Source of the DNA: Auanema rhodensis
Taxonomy: Eukaryota; Nematoda; Chromadorea; Rhabditida; Rhabditidae
Reading direction: 5' to 3'
Assembly: GCA_964057225.1 (NCBI GenBank)
Contig: OZ059896.1
Location: 13,252,501-13,316,500 of the forward strand
Length of the DNA stretch: 64,000 bases
How positions within the stretch are numbered: the first letter of the stretch is position 1; each line of letters starts with the position of its first letter. This document shows positions 48,201 through 59,342 of this stretch, in pieces. The position numbers and the translations under genes are program-made. The notes under the pieces were generated by a model. It ran no database searches, was not told the origin of the DNA, and saw only the letters and a list, made by a program, of their open reading frames with translations.

Positions 48201-51200
48201 TGAGAAGCAGTGGCAATGTGGAGCAACCAACTTGTTCCTTCTTATGCAACCATTTGTAGATTAGTGAGTTTGTCATCCATTATCAGATATCCATCTATCC
48301 AAATGCCAATGCTTCAGATTTTGATAAAGGGTTTTCTCGGCGGTTGACGTATTGACATCAGAAAGAGATTTTTAAGCAATATTTGCAATAGAAAATTTAA
48401 AGAAAGAGCGGAAAAAACTAGAAATAGGAAAGTCTACATAGGTATATCTCTATAAGAGTTACATAGGAAAATTGGTAATATTATACAATATATATACATA
48501 TATATTGAACAAGAGACAACAATACTTACGTCTTGTGCTGCAGCTTGCTGGAAGAAAATAAAAATATTGAACAAAATGTTATGTAAATGGTTCGTGAGAA
48601 TCAAAGTTTATAAAATTTATAAGCAAAAACCCATATGTTTGAACAAATGATTCTCAAACGGCATGTGTGCATACAAATCTCTCATACATCAGCATACTCT
48701 AGTTAGATTTTAGAAATGTTATTGTAAAATCAACATAGATAATTTTAAAAATAAATAAGAAAACATACCTTGGTTGAGCTACATTATGTCCAATAGGAAT
48801 GTTATCATTAATAGTATTATTCATTACAGATTCATCATGAGTTGCAGTTCCTGCGGCTGCAGCATAGAGTGGCTGATTCTAAAAAAAGCAGTTGGTTACA
48901 AAACTCAAAACTAAAATAAGTAGAAACTCAAATACTTACCTGTGCTTTTCTGATTAGCTCGTCTAAGTTATCATTAGCATGAGTACTAGGAGCAAGTTGC
49001 ATTCCATCAAGCTCAGCGCTTTTCGATAATAACTAAAAGCAATGATAGATGGCGGGCATTCAAGTATATAGTAAACCTGTTCACCAGTATGAATCATATG
49101 AACTCCAGTAGAATCCGATAAACCTTGTGTTAGATGATCCGAAAAGTCTTTCATATGAGCATTAACAGTCTGGAAATCAATTAGAGAATTATAATATTTT
49201 ATAGATTTCTTAAGAATACGATATGACAACATACTTCATGTTCAGCTGCTTGTCCTTCGTCCTCACTTTCAGAGAACATAGTTTCATTCATTCCTTCCGG
49301 ATTTTGTGGTTTGTAACGTTCGTCTGTTACTGTAGTAGTTTCTGTGATGACAGTTGTTTCCGTCACTGTTTTCAGTGTTTCAACCACTGATACATATCCT
49401 AGCCTTTGCGCAATAGACAAAGGAGTTTGTCCAGTCTGTAAATAGCAAAGTAATACACTAAGAAAAAGTTCTCTTACAGCAGTTTGAGCATTTGGAGAAG
49501 CTCCATTTTCCAATAAGAACTTCACACAATGATTATGACCTTGCTGAGCGGCTTGATGCAGAGGTGTGTAACTAGCCCTTGTCACCTCACCAACATGAGC
49601 ACCTCGTTCAACAAGGAACTTGACCTGCAATAAATAAATAAATTAAATAATATGAATACATTTGTAGAAACAAACCATATTTAATTGACCGAAATGACAT
49701 GCAACATGCAATGGGGTATACCCCGCATTAGTTTGACTGTTAATATCTGCTCCATGATTGGCCTGTAAGAAATTCAAGTTTAAATAGAATAAGTATGTGG
49801 CAACTTACTAATTCTTCAGCCACAGAAACATGGTCTTCTTGAGCACATAAATGCATAGCCGTCAAGCCATTGTTAGCTTTAGCTCCTACATTTGAGCCAC
49901 TTTCAATAAGAAGACCAGAAATCTCACGATGACCTTCTTGGGCAGCCAAATGAAGTGGAGTGAAGCCAGCTCGTGATTTAGCATTTGGATCAGCGTTGAA
50001 TTGAAGCAAAGTACTGGCGATTTCCATTTGATTTTTTTTAGCGGCAATATGAAGCGGGGTATATCCATTTTTGGCAGCAGCTTTAGCAGATGCACCTTTT
50101 TCCAGAAGAAGCATAGCGACCTAAAACTTAATTTACAAACCTTTATTTTAAAAATAACTCACTTTGTCATTATTATAGTGAGCAGCAACATGAAGAGGTG
50201 TAACTTGGTTCTTTCCTTCAACATCTACCGGACAACCTCTATCCAACAAAAGCTTCACTACATCTACATTTCCATACTTAGAAGCCAAATGAAGAGGTGT
50301 GAAGCCCTTTTTGGTTAACACAGACATTTCTGCTTTGTGGTCCAGAAGTATATGAGCAACTTCTTCCTGACCCTCCTGCAAATCACAAGATCAGAACGAT
50401 TAGTGTGCTTTAAACGAACTTTAGCAGCTATATGCAGCGAAGTGTACTGATCTCTGGTAGCAGCGTTTGGATTAGCACCAGCTTGTAAAAGCAAAACTAC
50501 GATATCGGTATTACCAAGACGACTGGCAATATGAAGAGGAGTCTGAAGTTCACGAGCCTGAGCGTCAACCTGAAAAATTAAAAATATTTTAAATTTAGTT
50601 ATCAAGTCATTACCTTTGCTCCATTTCTTATTAACACCCGAACAACATCAGTTTGATTTGCACGTGCTGCAAGATGAAGAGGTGTTTCACCACGCACAGT
50701 GGCAACATCAGCATTGGCTCCCTTTTGAGCAATTAAGTAAGAGGAAAAAAATTATTAGAGATACCTGCTGAAGTAAATAAATAACAATATTGATTGCTCC
50801 CATAAATGATGCGACGTGTAGAGGTGACAACCCAGACTCAGTAGTAGCTTCGATAGCCGCATGATATTTCAAAAGCAATTCAACAACCTAAAACAAAGTA
50901 TAAGGATCTCCTTGAATATTTCATAATGTTGTAAAATGAAAACAGCAAAGAATAAATAATTCGCAAAGAAGATATTTCGAATGGAAATCTCACCTTGATT
51001 CTATTTTTCTTACAAGCGATATGAAGAGGCGTAAAGCCATTTAAAGCTCGAGCATTTGGATCTGCACTACGATCCAATAACAATTTAGCGACGCGAACAT
51101 GTCCACAATGGGCTGCTACATGAAGTGGTGTTAAGTAATCCACTGTTACATCATCTACAGGTGCACGATGATATAACAAAATCCTGGCAGAATCTACATG

Positions 51201-53769
51201 ATCTCCTTGAGCAGCCATGTGTAAAGGAGCCAAGCCATTCTAAACAAAAATACTAAATGAAAACGACGCAAGCCACATACTTTAGTTTTAGCTGATATAG
51301 GAGCACCCTTCTCGAGAAGCATGTCCACGACTTGATCATGCCCACTCCGAGCAGCACAATGCAGAGGAGTTAACAAATCTCTGAAGACATATTTTAGAAA
51401 AAAAAGTTGGAAATGTAAAACCTTGTCCTGCTGTCAATAATAGCCCCATGCTGCAGTAACAGTTGGACCATGTTCAAGCGTCCCCATTTTGTTGCAACAT
51501 GTAAAGGACTGAAATATTTCCATCAAAAGTTTGTATTCAAATTTGTATGTGTTTGTTTCACGGCTTTACTAATATTTCATTCATAAAACTATCTCGAAAT
51601 TGAGTGGCCAGCTTTGTAATCCTCTATTTCGATCCTTATATCTGTCATTCGATTTAAGCTAGCTTAGGGAAGTAAATGAATTCTCGGGGGACTACAGCGT
51701 TTCCTTTGTCTCACATATATTCACAATTTCAAACCCTTTGTGACTCTTAGCAATCAATAAAACATACAGCACATTCTTGGAAAAATTTTCTTTCTTAAAT
51801 ATTGCTGTAGACATTGAAAAAATTAAGACCAGTTGTAAGACATAAATGTTCATCTATTTTCCACATAGATAATGTTTTTAATTTTAATTTGACAGGTTAT
51901 ATCGTAGTGTTTAACCCATATTATAACAATATAATTGTTTTAAACATTAAACATAGAATAGTTTACACTTCGGAGCATCGGTTTAACTTATATTCGTTTC
52001 TTCGATTGAATTGGTCAGAGGATATTCATTTATGAAACACTTTTTTTTTCGAGCAAAAAACCAATATCGTACCTGATGTTATGTCTGGCCTGATAGTTTA
52101 CATTAGCTCCTCGTTCAATAAGAAGTTGAGCAACATTTTCATTCCCATAATGAGCAGCTATATGAAGAGGGGTAAAGCCGGACTTAGAAGTCACATCAGG
52201 GTTGTGCTCGTTCTGAATTACACAACAAATTCAAAAGCCACAAAATTTCAATAAAGTTGAATTGGACAATAATTTAATCAAATGGCAAAAAATAGAAATT
52301 TGTTTGTTAAACTCACTTCCATGAGCAGAGTTGCAGCTTTAATGTCGTCCTTTTTGGCAGCAATGTGCAGAGCTGGCAACCGAACCTTAAAATAATAAAT
52401 AAGAAAAACGAAAAAATGAAAAAATAAACTTTTCCTCGGGAATTGTTCTCCAAAAGAATAGCAACAACTCGATCATGACCTTGTTGAAGAGCAACAGCGA
52501 GTGGAGTGAATCCATCCTAGAAAAAAATACTTACAATCATTCATATTATAACTATCTTCAGCTTCAATTAAAGTTAATATTAATGTGATTTAAGCTTCTC
52601 ATATCATTTAAGGATATATGCAGTTTATAGCAGTGATGAGGAAGAACAATACAATGTTAGAATAATTCACTTTGAGTAATTAACTCAATAGTTTAGCAAA
52701 CAAAAAACTATTTCGATAACAGGGTATTGTGTTAAAGTAAATTTAGCTAGGTATCTTCCTTCTGAAAGCAAATATAAAGACGAGTTTCAGCGTAAGTAAG
52801 CGCTATCGCAGGTTTCGAGAGCTCTTGAAGAAACATTTTAATTGGACATATCTTTCTACACAAACGTTTTGTACTATTATACAATATTGTCCTTTATGTT
52901 AGAAATATTAATCTTGTTTTCATATTATACTTCTTCAATTGCACATATTCCTTAGAATTGTATATAAAATAGAATGCGTTGAAGATATCTGGCACATAAG
53001 AGTAGAGTTCAAAGATGATAACAGGACAGACTAATATTTCTCTAATACATCACTAATATTGATATTGTACTTTAAATAGAGAGCATGACACAAAAAAAAG
53101 CTTAACAGTGTTTTACCTAGATGTGCTCATAGTCGCATTTTTCTTTCATTTTGTAAATAAAAGTTTACATACCTCTGTTGAAAGTGTTTGATTTGCGCCG
53201 TGATCCAATAGAAATCTAACAACATCTTCATGATTTTCTTGAGCAGCCATATATAAAGGTGTAAATCCATTTAATGACTGCACATTAACATTGGCTCCAT
53301 TTTCTACAAGAATAGTCACAATAAGTGATTGTCCTGCTAAAGATGCAATATGTAGGGCTGTGTTTCCTTTCTGAATTGTTTTTACAAGGTGAGCTGAGTA
53401 TTAAAACTAATTAAAACCTTTGTTGCTGCATCTACATGTGCTTTTCTTTTCAATAATTCTCGAACTACTTCATTGTGGCCTTCTTTCGATGCCAAATGTA
53501 GAGCATTCAATCCATTTGCATTGCATGTGTTTATATCAGTACCAGACCGCAGCAACTCCAGCACTTTGTCTAAATTACCAGCTCGTGCAGCTCGTAGAAA
53601 GCTAGCACTTCCTTCTATCTAAAAGAAAATCAAATGAATAAAGAATAGAACAAGAGCAGTATATAATTGTTTAAACGTATTAATATTCATAGAAATTCCT
53701 TACTTTCATAGATGACTGCTGTGACTGTTCATTAGCAGTGGTCTGTTGATCTCCTGGTTCAGCTGACAT
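27241..53769 (-). CDS. unc-44: Giant ankyrin, UNC-44 homologue (long isoform about 7,000 residues)
   Basis: Ankyrins link membrane proteins to spectrin; UNC-44 is needed for axon guidance, axon-dendrite sorting and microtubule organisation in worm neurons. The start [20 protein letters not shown] lies at 53769. Next come [20 protein letters not shown] and about two dozen ANK repeats (to about 49370), which from memory are nearly the C. elegans UNC-44 sequence. A linker ([18 protein letters not shown]) leads to the ZU5/UPA module (about 46660-48030), a death domain (about 46110-46420), acidic linkers, a set of small exons, the 14.6 kb repeat exon (27633-42265), and two final exons ending ISRHSTNEI at 27241. 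Phases of the joined small exons (43339-43372, about 43105-43220, about 42980-43012) lead correctly into the giant exon. Large introns lie at about 52515-53172 and 51510-52070. At least two transcript ends are predicted, one at 45117 and one at 27241. Confidence 0.93.
29590..29860 (-). repeat. Hydrophobic spacer module, copy 6 (divergent)
   Basis: Lead-in [20 protein letters not shown]; hydrophobic part with [12 protein letters not shown]; then [18 protein letters not shown] in place of the [10 protein letters not shown] segment. Reference point at 29691, 2,361 bp from copy 5. It closes the repeat array. Confidence 0.88.
31928..32215 (-). repeat. Hydrophobic spacer module, copy 5
   Basis: Lead-in [20 protein letters not shown]; the hydrophobic part begins GFVAGAAV where others have GLVAGAAV, and the following part reads EESGEQHDV. 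Reference point at 32052, 2,022 bp from copy 4. Confidence 0.9.
33952..34240 (-). repeat. Hydrophobic spacer module, copy 4
   Basis: Lead-in [20 protein letters not shown], closely like copy 2. Reference point at 34074, 2,355 bp from copy 3. Confidence 0.9.
36308..36600 (-). repeat. Hydrophobic spacer module, copy 3
   Basis: Lead-in [20 protein letters not shown]; downstream [14 protein letters not shown], where other copies have SEETRKSF. Reference point at 36429, 2,382 bp from copy 2. Confidence 0.9.
38689..38970 (-). repeat. Hydrophobic spacer module, copy 2
   Basis: Same module as copy 1, with the lead-in [20 protein letters not shown] and AVYEKLK after the hydrophobic stretch. Reference point at 38811, 2,715 bp from copy 1. 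Confidence 0.9.
41402..41630 (-). repeat. Hydrophobic spacer module, copy 1
   Basis: Encodes [19 protein letters not shown], then [20 protein letters not shown], then [15 protein letters not shown] and [20 protein letters not shown]. The hydrophobic stretch of about 20 residues, Ala/Val/Leu/Gly-rich, stands out in an otherwise charged protein. The reference point AGCTGCTAGC on the plus strand lies at 41526. Confidence 0.9.
43500..44378 (-). other. Large tail exon of the ankyrin, possibly also an alternative start
   Basis: The open frame reads [20 protein letters not shown] from 44368, then an acidic Ser/Thr-rich part and a coiled-coil-like segment ([20 protein letters not shown]). It ends LHQQMLDSL at about 43514, where a phase-1 donor (A/GTATGC) leads to the next small exon. 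An acceptor TAGCCAG just before 44378 matches phase 1 of the upstream exon, so it can be internal. The ATG lies four codons into the exon and an in-frame TAG lies just before the acceptor, so a transcript starting here would begin with this ATG. Both uses are possible. Confidence 0.6.
45117..45200 (-). other. Alternative terminal exon of a short ankyrin isoform
   Basis: After the exon ending [10 protein letters not shown] (phase 1), a good acceptor at about 45201 (CTACAATTCCAG on the minus strand) joins in phase. It encodes [20 protein letters not shown], then GSEQQGSR and a stop at 45117. AAATAAACC follows at once and could be the poly(A) signal. Using it gives an ankyrin of conventional size without the giant tail. 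Confidence 0.6.
46110..46420 (-). other. Ankyrin death domain
   Basis: Two adjacent exons encode [40 protein letters not shown], then [19 protein letters not shown]. The six-helix death-domain pattern with W-x-x-LAR and the terminal LxxALxxIGRxD is clear. It is followed by an acidic, poorly conserved linker. Confidence 0.88.
46660..48030 (-). other. ZU5-ZU5-UPA supramodule (spectrin-binding)
   Basis: The region begins [20 protein letters not shown], the first ZU5 domain, and includes [20 protein letters not shown]. The second ZU5 follows ([20 protein letters not shown]), then the UPA domain ([40 protein letters not shown]). Order and motifs match the ankyrin family. The first ZU5 binds beta-spectrin. 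Confidence 0.9.
49370..53620 (-). other. ANK-repeat domain of the ankyrin
   Basis: About 24 repeats of 33 residues are spread over many short exons, each showing the TPLHxAAxxGHxxVVxLLL consensus. Examples are [19 protein letters not shown] near 53450-53510, [20 protein letters not shown] near 51310-51375, [20 protein letters not shown] near 50100-50200, and the last, [20 protein letters not shown], near 49380-49440. This solenoid binds membrane proteins such as L1-type adhesion molecules. No repeat looks broken. Confidence 0.9.
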
Positions 53770-55800
53770 ATCCGGAACGTTATAAATGTATTTTTATCCC
53801 TAATATTTCCTTTTCTAGACTCTATGCGGCCAACTATTATTTTTATCGTCACACAAGGGTCGTAGAAGACTCCGAGGTGGAGCGACAAATAAAATAGAGC
53901 AAGAGAATATGCAGGCGGCTCTATAAGTCAAGCGAATCAAAAGTAATAATCAACAAGAATATTTACACAATAAGATTAAGAAATAAATATATTAATAGTA
54001 TATAAATGTGCAGCAAACGAACTAAATACATGGTTCATTTAGAATATGAATGTAATGGTAAACATAACATACACAAAATCCAAAAAATGAAATGAGATGA
54101 GATGAGTTTATGGCAGTGAAAGTAAAAGAAAATAACAAAGAAATGACAATTAACAATCGCAAAAAAATTGAATAGAAAAAATAGTCAATTCGATTAATTT
54201 CCATTGCCTTTCTAAATTTGCCCTTGTGCGTGTATAGGCTAGGATTGGCAGGACCCCATGCCGGCGGCAACCACACTTAGGGATGGAAGGGAGCGGAAGG
54301 GTGGGGAGAGATCGATTCCTCTTCGTCTCTCACACAGTTATCTTCACTCGGCGATGTCTAGATTGACTGGACTCTGCCTTTGGAGAGGCGGACCTCTGAA
54401 CTGCTGCTACAGCTTCTTGCTCTGTTGGCTCAACGGAATAGCTAGTTTATGAGCGAATGCTGGGCATTTAGAAAGACAGATCAGAAAAAGCAGAGAACTA
54501 TTTGAAAAAAGTCTTCTAGACGTCCAACGGCCCAGCTCGCTCTCGTGTTTAATGGCAAAACTTCATGTATAACTTTCGTAGCAGAGTTTTCCGCGCCTAC
54601 TCTCATGGGAGTGGCTGAATCTAAACTCTTTCTTATACAAGTATGCCCGTTTCTTAGCATTAGTTCTAGGATTGAATTCGGATCTAGGATTTCTTTTTCT
54701 TACTCTTCAAATATAAAATTGAAAAATAGAGAAAAAGATAAAGAAATTATAAGAGATATTACTAGAATCATTACAAAGACGACTAGAGAGAATAAGAAAA
54801 TTAATATTATTTAAATACGGTAATGAATAAAGGCTAAGTAATTTTATAATCCAACTACATTATGCTTCATAACGAGGACAATATGTGCCAATGTTGTTTT
54901 GCAGATCCTTTTGAGAGGCAATCTGGCATTGTATTGATCCACAGACAACACTTTCTAGACTTGGGCCTTCAAAGAAGAGACATAGAGGTTTCAGTTACAC
55001 ACCCAACCTTGAAAGTTGGCTGTAATTATTCGTAAAGTGAACATAGAAGCTGTGCTAGTGAGTTTCATTTAAATTCAAAATTCAATCACACAGTGAAGTG
55101 TGTGTTTATCAAAAATCAGAAAATTATAGTTTGAAATAAGGCTTTAGGCAAAACATTTATAGAAGATTATGATTAATATAAAAACAATTTGCTTTATCAT
55201 CATGAATTAAATAAAATCTTAATAAGACATATTACTTATATACTAACAAATAGAGATACATATGTGTCAGATATAGATTTGCTCTATATCCTATATAGCA
55301 CAATTGTATTTAATGATCCAACTTTTCAAACTATAAGCAGCTATGTCATCATTGTGATAAAACAACGTTATTGATTTGAGAAATAATTTATATTCCTATT
55401 CTTTTTTTTTTGAATATTAAAATGAATCAAATGTAGAGAAATTGCATCATGAGTAACAAACAGAGGTATTTTGAATCATTTTCTAATCAATGTTGATATT
55501 ACTCGTTCAGTTTGGCATTTTCCAAGGTCATGTCAAAAATCTATCAGGAAAAAAGTTCTATTTCCAAAAGAGAAAATAATTTTAAGTACGATAAATTTTT
55601 TGAAAAAAATAGTAAAATGTCATTCAATCTTTTTGTGATAACAATTGTTCATATAAAAGGAATTATATAATTCTTGATGACAGCTGATAATAAAAAATGA
55701 AATAATATTGTCTTTTATCAATGTTAGTATATTTGATACAAAATAATGCTTGTAAGCTTATGACAAAGCCTGAGTTGAAACTGAATTACAAGCATAGAAA
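53770..55800. promoter_or_regulatory. Upstream region of the ankyrin gene
   Basis: About 2 kb 5' of the ankyrin ATG. A segment at 54225-54465 is clearly richer in GC (CCCATGCCGGCGGCAACC; GGAGCGGAAGGGTGGGGAG; GGAGAGGCGGACCTCTG) and is the best candidate for a promoter or 5' leader. The rest (54700-55800) is AT-rich with no coding exon that I can support. Confidence 0.4.
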
Positions 55801-55817
55801 ATCGCCATATGTGAATG

Positions 55818-55848
<31 letters not shown>

Positions 55849-55849
55849 A

Positions 55850-55901
<52 letters not shown>
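55818..55901. repeat. Compound microsatellite (GATA)n-(AAAG)n-(GA)n
   Basis: About eight GATA units (55818-55848) run into AAAG units (55849-55865) and then about 19 GA units (55864-55901), ending in GGGGAAGGGG. Confidence 0.9.
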
Positions 55902-55904
<3 letters not shown>

Positions 55905-56068
55905 AAGGGGTGCAAGGAGTGAGAAAGAGTGAGCGGAAAAACAGAGTTGAGAGAAGAGGACAGAGATGAGAGAGAACGGGTCAGAGAATTTCAAAAAAAG
56001 CATAAATGGTATGTATGCATTGAAGCATATATATCAACAAACTAGTATACATGTGCATCACCCACCAG

Positions 56069-56080
56069 CCCCCCCCCCCC
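56069..56080 (+). repeat. Poly-C run of about 12
   Basis: An isolated homopolymer of C on the plus strand (CACCCACCAGCC and onward), unusual in this AT-rich stretch. It reads as a G run on the minus strand. Confidence 0.85.
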
Positions 56081-56394
56081 TTGTACAGATTCTCATCATT
56101 CACACCTTTATATGTTGAAATACATTGAATCTTGATCAATTGAAACAAAATATTGGGTGACACGTATCTTTTCAAACCAATTTGACTTGCGAAATACTAT
56201 TTATGGAGAAGAAGTCTTAAAAATGAAAGTTGATGTGCAGAAAAAGTCAAAAGCATACAGTTCATGAATAACTGAGAACTCAGTCAACTTTTTGAGACTT
56301 GTGAGAAATATCAGGAAATGAGCCAAACCAGGAATAGAACTAAGATGAAGAACAATTGAAGTAAAAGATAGAAAGAAAAGAACAACGAAAATAT

Positions 56395-58800
56395 TAGTGA
56401 AAAAGTGAAGCCATATAGAGCAAGCTTTAGAGAGTGTTAAAGAGAGAAAGATATAGAGAGTGAAGACAGGAAGATGAAGATAGAGAATTGGAAAAAGAAA
56501 GTTGCAGAATGAAAAGTTATACAAAGAGTGTTAAAAAGAGAAAGTTTTTTATAGCAAGTTGTAGAGAGCAAGTTAGAAAGAGAAAACTATACAGAGCAAG
56601 CTAAAGTTAGAGAGAGAAAGATATAGAGAGAAAGGTATAGAGAGAAAGGTAAAAAGAGCAAGCTAAAGAGAGAAAGGTATAGAGAGAAAGTTAGAGAGAG
56701 AAAAATATAGAGAGAAAAGATATAGAGAGAAAGTTAGAGAGAGAAAGGTATAAAGAGCAAACTATGGAGAAGGAAAGTTGGAGAGGGAAAGTTAGAGAGG
56801 AAAAGTTAGAGAGTGAAAGTTAGAGAGTGAAAGATATGAAGAGAAACTTAGAGAGAAAAATGCTGAAGAGAGAAAGTTGTAGAGAGAAAGTTAGTTAAAG
56901 ACAGTTAGAGAGGGAAAGTTAGAGAGGGCAAGTTATAGAGAGAAAAATGTTCTGAGAGCATGTTGAAAAAAGCAAGTTAGAGAGAGAAAGGTATAGAGGG
57001 AAAGTTAGAGAGAGAAAGATATGAAGAGAAAGGTATAGAGAGAAAGGTAAAAAGAGCAAGCTAAAGAGAGAATGGTATAGAGAGAAAGTTAGAGAGAGAA
57101 AAATATAGAGAGAAAAGGTATAGAGAGAAAGTTAGAGAGAGAAAGATATAAAGAGCAAACTATGGAGAAGGAAAGTTAGAGAGGGAAAGTTAGAGAGGGA
57201 AAGTTAGAAGAGAGAATGGTATAGAGAGGAAAATTCTAGAGAGAGAAAATTAGAGAGAAAGATATGAAGAGAAACTTAGAGAGAAAAATGCTGAAGAGAG
57301 AAAGTTGTAGAGAGAAAGTTAGTTAAGGACAGTTAGAGAGGGAAAGTTAGAGAGGGAAAGTTAGAGAGAGAAAGATATGAAGAGAAAGTTAGAGAGAAAA
57401 ATGCTAAAGAGAGAAAGTTGTAGAGGGAAAGTTAGAGAGAAAAATGTTCTGAGAGCATGTTGAAAAGAGCAAGTTAGAGAGAGAAAGGTATAGAGGGAAA
57501 GTTAGAGAGAGAGAGATATGAAGAGAAAGTTAGAGAGAAAAATGCTAAAGAGAGAAAGATATGAAGAGAAAGTTAGAGAGAAAAATGCTAAAGAGAGAAA
57601 GTTGTAGAGGGAAAGTTAGAGAGAAAAATGCTAAAGAGAGAAAGTTAGGGAGAGAAAAAGGTTCTGAAAGCATGTTGTAGAGAACAAGTTAGAGAGAGAA
57701 AGTTAGAGAGAAAAATGCTAAAGAGAGAAAGTTAGAGAGAAAAAGATATAGAGTGAAATATGTTCTGAGAGCATATTGTAGAGAGCAAGTTAGAAGAGAG
57801 AAAGGTATAGAGAGGAAAATTCTAGAGAGAGAAAATTAGAGAGAAAGATATAAAGAGAAAAACCTTCCGAGAGCAAGTTGTAGAGAGCAAGATATAAAGA
57901 GAAAAACCTTCCGAGAGCAAGTTGTAGAGAGCAAGATATAAAGAGAAAAACTTTCTGAGAGCAAGTTGTAGAGAGCAAGATATAAAGAGAAAGTTAGAGA
58001 GAAAAATTCTAAAGAGAGAAAATTATTGAGAGAAAGATATAGAGAGAAAAACTTTGTGAGAGCAAGTTGCAGATTGCAAGTGAGAGAGAGAAAGTGAGAG
58101 AGAGAAAGTTAGGGAGAGAAAGATATAAAGAGAAAAATGCTAAAGAGAGAAAGTTAGAGTGAGAAAGTGAGAGAGAGAAAGTTAGTGAGAGAGGGAAAGT
58201 TAGAGAGAAAAATGCCAAAGAGAGAAAGATATAAAGAGAAAAATACAGAGAGAAAAAACTTTCTGAGAGTAAATTAAAAAGAGCAAGCTAAAGAGAGAAA
58301 ATTAGAGAGAGAAAGATATAGAGAGAAAAACTTTCTGAGAGCAAGTTGTAGAGAGCAAGTTAGAAGAGAGAAAGGTATAGAGAGGAAAATTCTAGAGAGA
58401 GAAAATTAGAGAGAAAGATATAAAGAGAAAAATGCTAAAGAGAGAAAGTTAGAGTGAGAAAGTGAGAGAGAGAAAGTTAGTGGGAGAGGGAAAGTTAGAG
58501 AGAAAAATGCCATAGAGAGAAAGATATAAAGAGAAAAATATAGAGAGAAAAAACTTTCTGAGAGTAATTTAAAAAGAGCAAGCTAAAGAGAGAAAATTAG
58601 AGAGAGAAAGATATAGAGAGAACTTTCTGAGAGCAAGTTGTAAAGAGCAAGTTAGAGAGAGATAAAGGTATAGAGAGGAAAACTCTCTGAGAGCAAGTTG
58701 CAGATTGCAAGTTAGAGAGAGAAAAATGCTAAAGAGAGAAAGTTGGAGAGAGAAAGAAATAGAGTGAAAATTTTTCTGAGAGCAAGGCATAGAAACCAAG
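56395..58800. repeat. 2.4 kb purine-rich satellite, AGAGAGAAAGTT-type unit with higher-order period
   Basis: The plus strand is almost all A and G with a regular TT or TAT: units such as AGAGAGAAAGTT, AGAGAGAAAGGTATAG, GAGAGCAAGTTGTAG and AGAGAAAAATGCTAAAG. Larger blocks recur. The marker TATAGAGAGGAAAATTCTAG occurs at 57220, 57806 and 58376, about 586 and 570 bp apart, each followed by the same GAGAGAAAATTAGAGAGAAAG. The minus-strand open frames (Leu/Ser/Phe-rich) are by-products of the composition, not genes. Confidence 0.92.
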
Positions 58801-58900
58801 TTAATGAGATACACAGAGAAATGTAAGACAGAATTTTTCTGAAGTTTTTGAAAAATTAGATAATGAAAGTTATGATTCAAAAATGATTAAGCCAAAACGA

Positions 58901-58904
<4 letters not shown>

Positions 58905-58950
<46 letters not shown>
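58905..58950. repeat. (GA)n microsatellite
   Basis: An uninterrupted run of about 23 GA dinucleotides just beyond the purine satellite. Confidence 0.95.
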
Positions 58951-58954
<4 letters not shown>

Positions 58955-59048
58955 TTGTGTAAATAGATATCCATAATATAACATTGTATATAGAATTGTT
59001 ATTAATATTAATTTGAATAATAGTTTCAATAGACAATAATATTTATAG

Positions 59049-59077
59049 CAATAATAATAATAATAATAATAATAATA
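59049..59077. repeat. (AAT)n microsatellite
   Basis: About nine to ten AAT units, then degenerate AT-rich sequence. Confidence 0.9.
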
Positions 59078-59219
59078 TATTAATAATAGTAATTGTTAAG
59101 TAATATTAAAACAAATAATAAAAATTAATTGAAACCAAAAGAGAAAATATTTTTAGAGAATAGAAATCATTTTTCAAAAAAATTTAACAAAAATATAAAT
59201 AAATATATATATTTATATT

Positions 59220-59342
59220 GAAAGCCTTGTCAAGCATCTGGCTCTGTGCGACTATTCCACGTAGCTTCATTTCCCACCAACCTTTGCTGTTACCATGAGA
59301 ACAATATCAGCAGAGCAAGAGCAAGGCTTCATATGAAAGAAT
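59220..59342. other. Island of balanced composition in AT-rich DNA
   Basis: About 120 bp (AAAGCCTTGTCAAGCATCTG at the left, GAGCAAGGCTTCATATG at the right) stand out from AT-rich flanks. The ends hold an 8 bp inverted pair AAGCCTTG/CAAGGCTT. It could be a conserved non-coding element or a small inserted element; no coding frame is evident. Confidence 0.35.

Noticed and set aside
53420-53605. Plus-strand open frame over the first ANK repeat exon
   Set aside because: Antisense to a strongly conserved ankyrin exon and without similarity of its own.
57790-58880. Minus-strand open frames rich in Leu, Ser and Phe, resembling membrane proteins
   Set aside because: They are the CT-rich strand of the purine satellite; composition alone explains the hydrophobic pattern.
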